Shown: positions 55,087 through 64,000, counted from the first letter of the stretch. The stretch: DNA of 64,000 nucleotides from Luoshenia tenuis (GCF_014384745.1 NZ_JACRSO010000001.1:434001-498000); one strand, 5' to 3'. Notes: a model not told the origin generated them from the letters alone. Made by a program: numbers and translations.

Positions 55087-58005
55087 ATGCAAAGTTCAAA
55101 ATCGTTTTATTTGCAGGCGCCAAAGGACCCCCGCGCCGCCTACCTCACGCCGGAGAACTTCCCCGTGCGCGGCGACGGCGTAAATGACGATACGTTGGGT
55201 ATACAGGCAGCCATCAACCAGGTAAAAGAGGAGATGGGCTACGGCGTCGTCTTGATCCCGGAGGGGACTTACCGGATCACCCGCACCCTTTACGTACCCA
55301 AAGCCGTGCGGCTGATCGGTTACGGGCAAAACCGCCCCACCTTTGTGCTGGAGGATAACGCCCCCGGTTTTGACCAAGATGACCCGGAGGATAAGGGGCA
55401 AAGCAAATACCTACTTTGGTATGTGGACCGGGTGCCTAAGCTGGGCGAGGCAGTGCGGGACGCCAACGCCGGCACCTTTTACAGCGCCCTGGTCAATGTG
55501 GACCTGCGCTTAGGCAAGGGTAACCCCAGCGCGGTGGCGCTGCGCACCCATTTTGCCCAGCACAGCTTTATCGCCCACGTGGATATCCACATTGAAAGCG
55601 GCCGGGCCGGGATGTTTGACGCGGGCAATGAGATGGAGGACGTGCGCTTTTTCGGCGGGGATTACGGCATCATCTCCACCCGTACCTCCCCCAGCTGGCC
55701 CTTTGTGATGGTGGATACCGCCTTTTACGGCCAGCGCAAAGCCGCCCTTTGCACCCAGGAGGTGGGGTTGACCGCCATCCGCACCCATGTAAAGGATACC
55801 CCGGTGTTTGCCCAAACGCCGGATGGCTTTTACGAAAAGCTGTACGTGGAGGACAGCGTGCTGGAGAACATCACCGATACCGCCCTTGTCATCAGCTTGG
55901 AGGATAACAGCGTGGGCCAGATCAACCTGCGCAATGTCGCCTGCCATAACGTGCCTACCCTGGCCCGCTTCCGGGCGAGCGGCAAGGTCTGCGCCGGGCG
56001 GGAGGGCGATTATCTCATAACCCGCTTTACCCATGGCCTGGTGCAGGAGGGCTTGGGCGCGCACGAAGAGATGCGCACCCTTTGCGAGGTTTCCGCCCTA
56101 TCTGCGCCGCCGGTCATGCCGGAGAGCGACATTCCGGCCCTGCCGCCGGTTTCGGCCTGGGTCAACCTCAAGGACCTGGGCGCCAAGGGCGATAACTGCA
56201 CCGACGATACCGACGTACTGGAGGCCGCGCTGCAAAAGTACGATTGCTTGTATCTGCCCCAGGGCTGGTACATCGTCACCCGTCCGCTGAAGATGCGCCC
56301 GGGCACGAGGCTTATCGGCTTAAACCCCATCTCTACCCAACTGGTGGTGCCGGATAACTGCGAGGCTTTTGGCGACGTGGGCGCGCCGCTGCCGCTGTTG
56401 GAGGTGGCCCCGGGCGGGCAGAACATCCTCTTTGGCATCGGTCTAAATGCCGGGGCCAATAACCCCCGCATCGTGGGGTGCAAGTGGTGCGCGGGCGCCG
56501 GTAGCTATATGAACGATGTCAAGTTCGTGGGCGGCCACGGCACCATGGGCTGGGACGGGCAAAACCAGCCCAGCTATAACGCCAACCGCACGGCGGACCC
56601 GGATATCGACCGGGTGTGGGATTACCAGTATTGGTCGCTTTGGGTCGCGGGCGGCGGCGGTGTCTTTAAGGATGTCTGGACCGCCTCTACCTTTGCGGCG
56701 GCGGGCTTTTACGCCTCGGATACCCATATCCCCTCCCGCATCTATGCCATGAGCATCGAGCACCATTGCCGCAACGAGGTCAAGTTCAAAAACGTGCGCA
56801 ACTGGAAGGTGTACGGCTTGCAGACCGAGGAGGAGGTGGCCGAGAGCCGCCATTGCCAGCCGCTGGAGCTGCGGGACTGCGCTAATCTGCTGTTCGCCAA
56901 CACTTACCTTTTCCGGGTGATCTGGCTGTACAATCCCTATCCTTACGCCATTACCACGCAAGGGTGCCGGGATATCGAATTTGCGGGTGTGCATAACTTT
57001 ACCCAGGTCAAGTACACCATGGATAACCTGCTGTTCGACCGGACCAGCGGCCTTGAGGTGCGCCCCTGGCAGCTTAGCAGCCTCATCCTCGGCGAAAAGG
57101 CCGAAAAGCGGCCTCCCGTCACCTGCCCGGCGGTGTTAAACGGCCTGCCGCAGAAATTGGCCGGCGGCTTTGAGTTCCCCGACGCCATCACGACGGATCA
57201 AAAGGGCAACGTGTACTTTAGCGAATCCCGCATGCGCCGCATCTACCGTTGGGACGCGGCGGCCCAAACGCTGAAGCTGATCTGGGATGCGCCCTTTAAG
57301 CCCTTGGGCCTGGCGGTGGATACCCTTGGCAACCTGCTTGTGGCCTGCGAGTTCATCATCCCCAAGGGGGCGACCCAGGGCGGCCGGCCCGTGGTGGGGG
57401 ATAAGCCCAACGAGCCCACCTCGTATGGTACCTGGTACCGCGCGGACGCGGTGGTGCGCATGTACGCCATCGATCCGGAGAACCCCGAGGAGAGCGTGCG
57501 GCCCCTGCCCCTGCAGGATATGCAGGGCGTAGCTAAGGTCGCCCGGGCTTATTACCCCGGCAACCGCTGGCGGGATTCCAATGACTACCTGCAAAAGGCC
57601 GTGGAGCCCTGTGAAAAGTGCTTTGTCGCGCCGGATGGGGTGACCATCATCCCCTACTGCTACGATCTGATCCGCATGTCCACCCTCTCCCCCGCCACGC
57701 CGGGCGCGCCCTTCTATGCGGTGGATGAGTATCTAAAGCGCACCGTGCGCTTTGACGTGGATGCAAAGGGCGCCCTGTCCAACCCCCAGGTGGTGGCCGA
57801 GCGGGGCGAGTACAGCGTGGCGCAGGATGCCTGCGGCCGCCTGTTTGTGCCCAACGGCCAGCTTTACGTGTACGCGGCGGACGGCGCTCCCCTTGGATGG
57901 GTGGACTGTCCGGACCGGCCCAGCTGCGTAGCCTTTGGCGGCGCGGATGGAAAGACGCTGTACATGACCACCCGCAGCGGATTTTACGCCGTCGCGCTGG
58001 CCTGA
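55087..58005 (+). CDS. Large two-beta-helix plus propeller protein (pectate lyase 3 / GH55-like)
   Basis: 972 residues. Two Pectate_lyase_3-type beta-helix halves: the first starts YLTPENFPVRGDGVNDDTLG, the second VNLKDLGAKGDNCTDDTDVL (about residue 359), the paired arrangement of GH55-like enzymes. The C-terminal about 275 residues (from FEFPDAITTDQKGNVYFSES) look like an SMP-30/NHL-type beta-propeller. No signal peptide or membrane anchor is visible, so it seems cytoplasmic, unusual for a polysaccharide enzyme. Start behind AAAAAGGAGGG. Substrate unknown. Confidence 0.82.
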   Translation: MQSSKSFYLQAPKDPRAAYLTPENFPVRGDGVNDDTLGIQAAINQVKEEMGYGVVLIPEGTYRITRTLYVPKAVRLIGYGQNRPTFVLEDNAPGFDQDDPEDKGQSKYLLWYVDRVPKLGEAVRDANAGTFYSALVNVDLRLGKGNPSAVALRTHFAQHSFIAHVDIHIESGRAGMFDAGNEMEDVRFFGGDYGIISTRTSPSWPFVMVDTAFYGQRKAALCTQEVGLTAIRTHVKDTPVFAQTPDGFYEKLYVEDSVLENITDTALVISLEDNSVGQINLRNVACHNVPTLARFRASGKVCAGREGDYLITRFTHGLVQEGLGAHEEMRTLCEVSALSAPPVMPESDIPALPPVSAWVNLKDLGAKGDNCTDDTDVLEAALQKYDCLYLPQGWYIVTRPLKMRPGTRLIGLNPISTQLVVPDNCEAFGDVGAPLPLLEVAPGGQNILFGIGLNAGANNPRIVGCKWCAGAGSYMNDVKFVGGHGTMGWDGQNQPSYNANRTADPDIDRVWDYQYWSLWVAGGGGVFKDVWTASTFAAAGFYASDTHIPSRIYAMSIEHHCRNEVKFKNVRNWKVYGLQTEEEVAESRHCQPLELRDCANLLFANTYLFRVIWLYNPYPYAITTQGCRDIEFAGVHNFTQVKYTMDNLLFDRTSGLEVRPWQLSSLILGEKAEKRPPVTCPAVLNGLPQKLAGGFEFPDAITTDQKGNVYFSESRMRRIYRWDAAAQTLKLIWDAPFKPLGLAVDTLGNLLVACEFIIPKGATQGGRPVVGDKPNEPTSYGTWYRADAVVRMYAIDPENPEESVRPLPLQDMQGVAKVARAYYPGNRWRDSNDYLQKAVEPCEKCFVAPDGVTIIPYCYDLIRMSTLSPATPGAPFYAVDEYLKRTVRFDVDAKGALSNPQVVAERGEYSVAQDACGRLFVPNGQLYVYAADGAPLGWVDCPDRPSCVAFGGADGKTLYMTTRSGFYAVALA

Positions 58006-58040
58006 TAGCGGATTGCCCGCTTAATTCTGTTAAAAAGACC

Positions 58041-58068
58041 AAAGCCCCCGGCTTACGCCGGGGGCTTT
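58041..58068. terminator. Terminator between the beta-helix gene and the GNAT gene
   Basis: A perfect 12-bp stem AAAGCCCCCGGC / GCCGGGGGCTTT, loop TTAC; T-rich sequence on both strands. The two genes converge. Confidence 0.9.
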
Positions 58069-58077
58069 TGCTATTCC

Positions 58078-58692
58078 CTATTCCCGCCCAAGGTCAATGA
58101 TCCTTCGATAACCCCGCCACTGCGCTTCCATCTCCTCCAGGGGGATGAAGCGCTGCGGCAGCGCCGGGTGGGCGGCCAAATGCTTTTCCATCCAGATCAT
58201 ATCATACCAGGTGCCAAACTTATATCCGCACTTTGCAAAGCGCCCCACCAGATGGTAGCCCATGCGCTGGTGAAAAGGCACGCTTCCCACGGGCAGATGC
58301 CGGTCCTCCCCCTGGCAGGTAGCGATGCAGGCATTGCAGTTGAGCACGCGCTGCGCGAGCAAAATCTCTTCCAGGGCAGCGTACAGCGCCCGCCCCAATC
58401 CCTTTCCCCGGGCTTCCGGCGCCAGGTAGATGGAGGTCTCCACCGCCCAATCGTAGGCCTGCCGGCCGTTAAAGCGGCCCGCGTAGGCATAGCCCAGGGG
58501 CGCGCCCTCCCGCAGGGCCACCAGGTACGGGTAGCGCGCCAGGGTATTTTGGATGCGCCCGGCAAATTCCTGCTCTGTGGGCAGGGCGTACTCAAAGGTT
58601 ATGGCCGTGCGGCGCACATAGGGCGCATAAATCGCCCGCAGCGCCGCCGCATCCGCCGCTGTAGCCATACGGATCTCGATCCTGTCCGGCAT
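58078..58692 (-). CDS. GNAT acetyltransferase (phosphinothricin-acetyltransferase-like)
   Basis: 204 residues from the ATG at 58692, seven bases from AGGAGG (an ATG two codons earlier is too near). Opens IEIRMATAADAAALRAIYAP; the CoA motif is YLAPEARGKGLGRALYAALE; then MGYHLVGRFAKCGYKFGTWY. Resembles amino-acid and antibiotic acetylating GNATs. Substrate unknown. Confidence 0.9.
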   Translation of the reverse strand: MPDRIEIRMATAADAAALRAIYAPYVRRTAITFEYALPTEQEFAGRIQNTLARYPYLVALREGAPLGYAYAGRFNGRQAYDWAVETSIYLAPEARGKGLGRALYAALEEILLAQRVLNCNACIATCQGEDRHLPVGSVPFHQRMGYHLVGRFAKCGYKFGTWYDMIWMEKHLAAHPALPQRFIPLEEMEAQWRGYRRIIDLGRE

Positions 58693-58706
58693 CTCCATTC
58701 CTCCTT

Positions 58707-60107
58707 TTAGCCTTTTATGCCGGCCTTTTTGGCCGCGCGCCTTTTGCTGCGGGCCGCCTTTTTCTGGCGGCGCCTGCGCTTTTTCTCCTTTTTTTCCCTG
58801 CGCAGCTGATCTTTCTTTCGCTTTTCCAGATCCTTGCCGCCGTTTTTTACGTAGATACGCCGCCCGCGCACCGGGCTCTCCTCCCGCGCCAGCTCCCCTT
58901 CAAAAAAGCGGTAGCACGCGCCAGGTGTAATGGTATCCCCCGGCGCGATGCGCCGAAAGCCCATGGCCCCCAGCAGCTGGTCCACCATCCGCACGCAGTT
59001 GGTCGAAAGGGTGGAAAAACGCCGGAAGGGGGATTTGACCACCCGGTAAAACCTGGCGCCGGTGTACTTTTGCATCTTAAAAAGATAGTCCAGCCGCTTA
59101 TCCCCCCGCACCGGCTTCCAGCGCTGCCAGTCGCCATACAGCTCGTCCAGTTTTTCCCGCACGGCGGCAAACTGCTGTGCCGTGGCGGAAATGGTGTAGC
59201 CCAGCAGCACCTTATTCTCTTTTTCAATACAATAATAGATGTAGTCCTCCCGGGGCGCCACGGCCACCACGCCCCGGCTGAATAATCCCCAGAGCAGGTG
59301 CCCGCCCGGGTCGTAATTGCCATAGGAGATCACCGTATCCCCAATGGCGATATCCAGGTGGCCAAATGAACTCATAAAGGGCTCGGCCAGGTGGATGTAC
59401 ACCTCGATATCCGCGCTTTCCCCGCCGATCTCATAGGCCTTGGTAAAGCTTTCGGCCCCCTGTTTCCGGATCGCCCGGCGGATCTTCCGCAGCAGATGCG
59501 AGGGGTAGAAAGCCTCTATAAAGATAGGCAGCGAGATGCTCAGCCGCCGCTTGACGCTCTGGGGCAGGGGTTTGCGCAATACCCCCCGCTGCTCCAATAC
59601 CCGGTAGATGTTGCGCAGCCCAAACAGCAGCAGGTACACTCCTAACACCAGCGAGTAAAACAGCTCCGCCACCTGACCTACGGCAAACAGCGTGCCGGCA
59701 AAAGCCCATGAGAGCAGCGCCAAAGCCAGCCGGGTCCACCCTCCCGGCTCACCGTCCAGCCAGAGCTGCAGGCCGACCAGCGCGTCGATCATCCCCTGCC
59801 CTGCGATCCACAGCCCCAGCACGACCTGCACCACCGGCTCAAAGTCCCCGGGATGCAGCTGCAAGGTCACGCCCAGCGCCAGCGTCAGGGCAGCCTGCGC
59901 CCAAAGGGCAGGGTTTTTATAGCCCTTTTCGCTTTTTTGCGCCCCGCTGATCAGGTGGGCGACTGCCAGTCCGATCAGCACCAGGCCAATAACGTACACC
60001 GTCCAGCGCCAGCTCTCCCCCAGCTTGACCAGGGCCGCCAGCCCCAGTGCGATGTAGGCCAGCCCCAGCCCCAGGGAAAGCGCCTGGCGCACCCAGCTTT
60101 TCAGCAT
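58707..60107 (-). CDS. DUF308-like membrane protein fused to a NlpC/P60-like domain and a basic tail
   Basis: 466 residues. About six membrane helices (residues 10-170, LGLGLAYIALGLAALVKLGE ...) resembling DUF308/HdeD. The following soluble domain has HLDIAIGDTVISYGNYDP (candidate catalytic His) and LSTNCVRMVDQLLGAMG (candidate Cys), as in NlpC/P60- or DUF4105-like proteins. The last about 40 residues are a Lys/Arg block (EKKEKKRRRRQKKAARSKRR). It may be a membrane-bound wall or lipid hydrolase; this is an inference. Overlaps the metallophosphoesterase gene by seven bases. Confidence 0.75.
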   Translation of the reverse strand: MLKSWVRQALSLGLGLAYIALGLAALVKLGESWRWTVYVIGLVLIGLAVAHLISGAQKSEKGYKNPALWAQAALTLALGVTLQLHPGDFEPVVQVVLGLWIAGQGMIDALVGLQLWLDGEPGGWTRLALALLSWAFAGTLFAVGQVAELFYSLVLGVYLLLFGLRNIYRVLEQRGVLRKPLPQSVKRRLSISLPIFIEAFYPSHLLRKIRRAIRKQGAESFTKAYEIGGESADIEVYIHLAEPFMSSFGHLDIAIGDTVISYGNYDPGGHLLWGLFSRGVVAVAPREDYIYYCIEKENKVLLGYTISATAQQFAAVREKLDELYGDWQRWKPVRGDKRLDYLFKMQKYTGARFYRVVKSPFRRFSTLSTNCVRMVDQLLGAMGFRRIAPGDTITPGACYRFFEGELAREESPVRGRRIYVKNGGKDLEKRKKDQLRREKKEKKRRRRQKKAARSKRRAAKKAGIKG

Positions 60108-60940
60108 CCCTTATCCTCCTTTTTGGATGGCTGCAGCGTAATGCACAAGATCTCGGGCGGGTTCCAAAAGCGAAACGGCATCCGGCTGGAGGCCCCAAGC
60201 CCCCGGCTGAGCGCCAGCGCGCTTCCTCCCTCCCGGTACAAGCCGCCCACATATTGGGGCAGCAACCCCTGCCCGGGGGCAAAAAGCGCGGGCAGCCCCG
60301 GCAGGCGGATCTGCCCGCCATGCGCATGGCCCGCCAGCATCAAATCAAAGCCGATGTCCGCGATATCCGGGTATATCTCGGGCTTATGGCATAAAAACAG
60401 GTGGAAGGCCTCGCCCTTAAAGCGCAGCCTGCGCGCCCGTGCGATCAGCGCCGCATCCTTGTCGTCGTCATCCGAAAGCGCGCTGATGCCGATAGAAGTC
60501 CTGCCGATGTGTACCACCCGCTCGGTCCTTCCCGGCGCCTCCCCACCGCCCGCGCGCACTTGCACCGCGCCAAACAGCCGGTTTTTGCGCTTATTTACAT
60601 AGGTATCGTGGTTACCGGATACGTAGTAAAGCGGGGCGATAGCGGCCAGTACCCGGGCAGTTTCGCGCACAAAGCGCGCGTTTTTCCGGCGCCGGTCGGC
60701 CATGTCCCCGGTCATACAGATCAGGTCAGGCGCAAGCGCGGCGACCTTTTGTTGCAGCCGCCGGTTGCCCCGCCCGAAAGAGCGCGTGTGCAGGTCGCTC
60801 AAGTGGCAGATGCGTACAGGCGCGGCGATCTTGGGGTGTTCTAAAGCGATGTGCGTCACCTTCAGCGCGCTGAAATCATAGATCAGCCGCGCCAAAACCA
60901 GCAGGGCCGCCAGCGCCAGCGCGATCCATAAGCCCGCCAT
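60101..60940 (-). CDS. Membrane-anchored metallophosphoesterase (YkuE/YaeI-like)
   Basis: 279 residues from the ATG at 60940 (MAGLWIALALAALLVLARLI), AAAGGGGG upstream. One N-terminal membrane anchor, then calcineurin-like motifs: HLSDLHTRSFGRGN, ICMTGDMADRR, VSGNHDTYV, FLCHKPEIYPDI and AGHAHGGQIRLPG. YkuE-like enzymes act on phospholipids such as UDP-diacylglucosamine. Cotranscribed with the DUF308-like gene downstream. Confidence 0.93.
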   Translation of the reverse strand: MAGLWIALALAALLVLARLIYDFSALKVTHIALEHPKIAAPVRICHLSDLHTRSFGRGNRRLQQKVAALAPDLICMTGDMADRRRKNARFVRETARVLAAIAPLYYVSGNHDTYVNKRKNRLFGAVQVRAGGGEAPGRTERVVHIGRTSIGISALSDDDDKDAALIARARRLRFKGEAFHLFLCHKPEIYPDIADIGFDLMLAGHAHGGQIRLPGLPALFAPGQGLLPQYVGGLYREGGSALALSRGLGASSRMPFRFWNPPEILCITLQPSKKEDKGC

Positions 60941-61128
60941 GGCCCGCCCCCTTTCCATTCGTTCTTTACAAGTTATATTTTAACACGTTTCCCATCTTTA
61001 TGGCTGCTAATTGCGCAGCAAAACCGTTTGCACGTCACCGTTTGCCAAAATCTTCCGCATTTTTGCAGGTGTGCGGGGCGGTTGCGTTATAATTGCATCA
61101 AGAAGTGTTAAAGAATTCACAAATTGGC

Positions 61129-61157
61129 TTGTCATTTGGGGGCAGGTGGAGTAAAAT
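61129..61157 (+). promoter_or_regulatory. Promoter of gap
   Basis: TTGTCA at 61129-61134, 17 bases, TAAAAT at 61152-61157, 35 bases before the start codon. Confidence 0.8.
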
Positions 61158-61191
61158 AATAGAAGCATAAATTGGCTAAGGAGGAAAAATC

Positions 61192-62205
61192 ATGGTAAAA
61201 ATTGGTATCAATGGTTTTGGTCGTATCGGCCGCTTGGTTTTCCGCGCGGCTGCCGCCAATCCTGAAGTGCAGGTCGTCGGCATCAACGATCCTTTCATCG
61301 ACGTTGAGTACATGAAATACATGCTCACGTACGATACCGTACATGGCCGTTTTGACGGTGAGGTGTGCGTGAAGGGCGACAAGCTGGTGGTCAACGGCAA
61401 CGAAGTGGCCGTGTATTCCTGCATGAACCCCGAGGAGATTCCGTGGAAAGATTGCGGCGCTGAGTACATCGCCGAGGCTACCGGCGTGTTCTGCACCGAA
61501 GAGAAGGCTTCCAAGCACTTTGTGGGCGGCGCTAAGAAGGTCGTCATCACCGCCCCCGCGAAGGATAAGAGCCCCATGTTCGTTATGGGCGTAAACCAGA
61601 ATACCTACACCAAGGATATGAAGGTTGTTTCCAACGCCAGCTGCACCACCAACTGCCTGGCTCCTCTGGCCAGCGTCATCAACGATAAGTTCGGCATCGT
61701 CGAGGGTCTGATGACCACCGTCCATGCTACCACCGCTACCCAGAAGACCGTTGACGGCCCCTCCAAGAAGGATTGGCGCGGCGGCCGCGGCGCGGCGTTC
61801 AACATCATCCCCTCCTCCACTGGCGCGGCCAAGGCTGTGGGTGTTGTTATCCCCGAGCTCAACGGCAAGCTGACCGGTATGGCCTTCCGCGTGCCCACGG
61901 CTGACGTGTCCGTTGTGGACCTGACCTGCCGCCTGGCCAAAGAGACCACCTATGACGAGATCAAAGCCGCGATGAAGGAAGCCAGCGAGTCTGATCGCTT
62001 CAAGGGCATCATCGGCTACACCGAGGATGCTGTGGTTTCCAGCGACTTCACCACCGATCCGCGCACGTCCATCTTCGATGCGACCGCCGGCATCATGCTC
62101 TCGCCCACCTTTGTAAAGCTCGTTGCCTGGTATGACAATGAGTGGGGCTATTCCAACAAGGTCGTCAACCTGATCCAGCACATGGCCAAGGTCGACGCCG
62201 AATAA
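61192..62205 (+). CDS. gap: Glyceraldehyde-3-phosphate dehydrogenase, type I
   Basis: 337 residues. KIGINGFGRIGRLVF is the NAD-binding start, INDPFIDVEYMKYML carries Asp33 (NAD preference), active Cys151 in SNASCTTNCLAP, and WYDNEWGYSNKVVNL at the end. Converts glyceraldehyde 3-phosphate to 1,3-bisphosphoglycerate in glycolysis. It stands alone with its own promoter and terminator, not next to pgk. Codon use is strongly biased, as expected for a highly expressed gene. Confidence 0.98.
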   Translation: MVKIGINGFGRIGRLVFRAAAANPEVQVVGINDPFIDVEYMKYMLTYDTVHGRFDGEVCVKGDKLVVNGNEVAVYSCMNPEEIPWKDCGAEYIAEATGVFCTEEKASKHFVGGAKKVVITAPAKDKSPMFVMGVNQNTYTKDMKVVSNASCTTNCLAPLASVINDKFGIVEGLMTTVHATTATQKTVDGPSKKDWRGGRGAAFNIIPSSTGAAKAVGVVIPELNGKLTGMAFRVPTADVSVVDLTCRLAKETTYDEIKAAMKEASESDRFKGIIGYTEDAVVSSDFTTDPRTSIFDATAGIMLSPTFVKLVAWYDNEWGYSNKVVNLIQHMAKVDAE

Positions 62206-62235
62206 GCTTTTACCCTTTGGAATGAGCATTTAAAG

Positions 62236-62276
62236 AAAAGGCCCTTTTCATTCATTGTGAATGAAAAGGGCCTTTT
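62236..62276 (+). terminator. Strong terminator after gap
   Basis: A perfect 19-bp stem (core AAGGCCCTTTTCATTCA / TGAATGAAAAGGGCCTT, arms 62236-62254 and 62258-62276), loop TTG, followed by TATTG. Confidence 0.95.
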
Positions 62277-62300
62277 TATTGCAAAATTGCCAAATCTGTA

Positions 62301-62328
62301 TTGTAATTTTCCCTGGTTTCTGTATAAT
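62301..62328 (+). promoter_or_regulatory. Promoter of pckA
   Basis: TTGTAA at 62301-62306, 16 bases, TATAAT at 62323-62328; start codon 105 bases later, giving a leader of about 98 bases. Confidence 0.78.
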
Positions 62329-62432
62329 GGTAAGTGGTGAAGGTTGGGGCATTTTTAATTCCCCTAAAGACCGGCGCCAAAGGCAGTTTGCAATGCATTA
62401 AAAATACAAAGAAAAGAGGTAGAGAGCAGAAT

Positions 62433-64000
62433 ATGGCAGACATCAATTTGACCAAGTATGGCATCACCGGAACGACGGAGATCGTGCACAATCCTTCTTT
62501 TGACGATTTATTTAAGGCGGAGACCGATCCGAGCCTGGAAGGTTACGAAAAGGGCCAGGTCAGCGAGCTGGGCGCCGTGAATGTTATGACCGGCATCTAC
62601 ACCGGCCGTTCTCCCAAGGATAAGTTCATCGTGATGGACGAGAATTCCAAAGACACCGTGTGGTGGACTTCCGACGAGTATAAGAACGACAACCACCCCG
62701 CCTCCAAGGAGACCTGGGATGTGGTGAAGAAGATCGCCCAGGAAGAGCTCTCGAACAAAAAGCTTTACGTTGTGGATGCCTTCTGCGGCACCAATGCCGA
62801 TACGCGCATGGCTATCCGCTTCATCATGGAAGTGGCCTGGCAGGCCCACTTTGTAAAGAACATGTTCATCCAGCCCACCGAGGAAGAGCTCAAGAACTTT
62901 GAGCCGGATTTCGTCGTTTACAACGCCTCCAAGGCCAAGGTTGAGAATTATAAAGAGCTGGGCCTGAACTCGGAGACCGCCGTGGTCTTCAACATCACCA
63001 GCCGCGAGCAGGTCATCATCAACACCTGGTACGGCGGCGAGATGAAAAAGGGCATGTTCTCCATGATGAACTACTACCTGCCGCTCAAGGGCGTGGCTTC
63101 CATGCACTGCTCTGCCAATACGGATATGAACGGCGAGAACACGGCCATCTTCTTCGGCCTGTCCGGCACCGGCAAGACCACGCTGTCCACCGATCCTAAG
63201 CGTCTTTTGATCGGCGATGACGAGCACGGTTGGGACGATAACGGCATCTTTAACTTTGAGGGTGGCTGCTATGCCAAGGTCATCAACCTGGATAAAGAGT
63301 CCGAGCCCGACATCTACAAGGCCATCAAGCGCAACGCGCTGCTGGAAAACGTAACGCTGGATGAGAACGGCAAGATCGACTTTGACGATAAGTCCGTAAC
63401 GGAGAATACCCGCGTTTCTTATCCGATCGATCATATCGATAACATCGTGCGCCCGGTCTCCGCTGCGCCCGCGGCCAAAGAGGTCATCTTCCTCTCGGCG
63501 GACGCTTTCGGCGTGCTGCCTCCGGTTTCCATCCTGGATCCCGAGCAGACCCAGTACTACTTCCTGTCCGGCTTTACGGCCAAGCTGGCCGGTACCGAGC
63601 GCGGCATTACCGAGCCCACGCCCACCTTCTCGGCTTGCTTTGGTCAGGCCTTCCTGGAGCTGCATCCCACCAAGTACGCTGAGGAGCTGGTCAAGCGTAT
63701 GAAGAAGAGCGGCGCCAAGGCCTACCTGGTCAACACCGGTTGGAACGGCACCGGCAAGCGTATCTCCATCCGCGATACCCGCGGCATCATCGATGCGATC
63801 CTGAGCGGCGACATCCTCAATGCGCCCACCAAGAAGATCCCCTACTTCAACTTTGAAGTACCCACGGAGCTTCCGGGCGTGGATCCCAAGATCCTGGATC
63901 CCCGCGATACGTACGCCAACGTTTCCGAGTGGGAAGAAAAGGCCAAAGATCTGGCTGGCCGGTTCATCAAGAACTTTGCCAAGTACGAGGGCAACGAGGC
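62433..64000 (+). CDS. pckA: Phosphoenolpyruvate carboxykinase (ATP), partial at the right edge
   Basis: 522 complete codons visible from the ATG at 62433 (AAAGAGGTAGAG upstream); full enzymes have about 535, so only the last few codons are missing. Motifs: GIYTGRSPKDKFIVMD, the P-loop GLSGTGKTT, kinase-2-like IGDDEHGWDD, NTGWNGTGKRISIRDTR near the end. Converts oxaloacetate and ATP to phosphoenolpyruvate, or runs in reverse to fix CO2 in fermenting bacteria. Codon bias is strong like gap. The reverse-strand open frame here is a shadow. Confidence 0.97.
   Translation, partial: MADINLTKYGITGTTEIVHNPSFDDLFKAETDPSLEGYEKGQVSELGAVNVMTGIYTGRSPKDKFIVMDENSKDTVWWTSDEYKNDNHPASKETWDVVKKIAQEELSNKKLYVVDAFCGTNADTRMAIRFIMEVAWQAHFVKNMFIQPTEEELKNFEPDFVVYNASKAKVENYKELGLNSETAVVFNITSREQVIINTWYGGEMKKGMFSMMNYYLPLKGVASMHCSANTDMNGENTAIFFGLSGTGKTTLSTDPKRLLIGDDEHGWDDNGIFNFEGGCYAKVINLDKESEPDIYKAIKRNALLENVTLDENGKIDFDDKSVTENTRVSYPIDHIDNIVRPVSAAPAAKEVIFLSADAFGVLPPVSILDPEQTQYYFLSGFTAKLAGTERGITEPTPTFSACFGQAFLELHPTKYAEELVKRMKKSGAKAYLVNTGWNGTGKRISIRDTRGIIDAILSGDILNAPTKKIPYFNFEVPTELPGVDPKILDPRDTYANVSEWEEKAKDLAGRFIKNFAKYEGNE

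Noticed and set aside
61132..62229. 365-residue minus-strand open frame opposite gap
   Set aside because: Shadow of the strongly codon-biased gap gene; no start signal of its own.
62508..63665. 385-residue minus-strand open frame
   Set aside because: It is the reverse shadow of pckA, caused by codon bias.

Overview
The window joins two different kinds of DNA. Positions 1 to about 27,146 are one end of a prophage of lower GC content, with nearly all genes on the minus strand. Positions from about 27,150 to 64,000 are GC-rich chromosomal DNA. The gene content points to a Bacillota host, probably class Clostridia: an FHA-SEDS-PBP2 cluster, a YacL-like PIN/TRAM protein, DegV, DUF1540 proteins, type I GAPDH and ATP-dependent PEP carboxykinase, all with strong AGGAGG-type ribosome binding sites. 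A high-GC gut clostridial lineage such as Christensenellales is a guess, not a demonstration.

Prophage, read from the integrase end in the direction of transcription. At the right are the tyrosine integrase, a possible lysogenic-conversion gene and a LexA/CI-type repressor on the plus strand. A divergent control region with four copies of a TATAGCTATA-like operator and two promoters follows. Leftward come Cro-like regulators and many small early genes; a recombination and replication block (PD-(D/E)XK nuclease, Rad52-like annealing protein, DUF6291 protein, helicase-loader-like protein, SSB, RusA); a 444-residue protein built of repeated helix-turn-helix units; small zinc-ribbon proteins and a GGQ release-factor-like protein; a sigma-region-4-like late regulator; then small and large terminase, portal, scaffold, major capsid, connector, tail proteins, endolysin and holin. 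No tape-measure, tail-tube or sheath gene is seen, and the portal resembles P22, so a short-tailed (podovirus-like) particle is inferred. The left phage end is outside the window. The right end is a tRNA 3' end followed directly by a strong terminator, taken as attR.

Chromosome. 27.2-37.0 kb: a membrane protein, an FAD oxidoreductase, a sugar-phosphate isomerase/epimerase-like protein, DegV, a MATE exporter, a GNAT enzyme, and a leftward Gfo/Idh/MocA dehydrogenase, ThuA-like protein and sugar-binding lipoprotein that look like a carbohydrate module. 37.3-42.0 kb: a leftward cell-wall cluster (FHA, FtsW/RodA, PBP2) and a YacL-like protein. 42.2-47.0 kb: rightward MgtC, SDR, amidohydrolase, membrane protein and aldehyde dehydrogenase. 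47.1-55.0 kb: a large coiled-coil FtsX-type permease, a lipoprotein, small regulators, a glutaredoxin-like protein, an esterase and two DUF1540 genes. 55.1-64.0 kb: a two-beta-helix plus propeller protein, GNAT, a DUF308/NlpC-like membrane protein, a metallophosphoesterase, gap and pckA (cut by the window edge).

The most unusual signals are three tandem hairpins with one invariant 9-nt loop but unrelated stems directly before the scaffold gene (8469-8570), and the helix-turn-helix array protein (17386-18720). Next are a possible capsid-fused chitobiase-like domain, a phage GGQ protein and a probable conversion gene.
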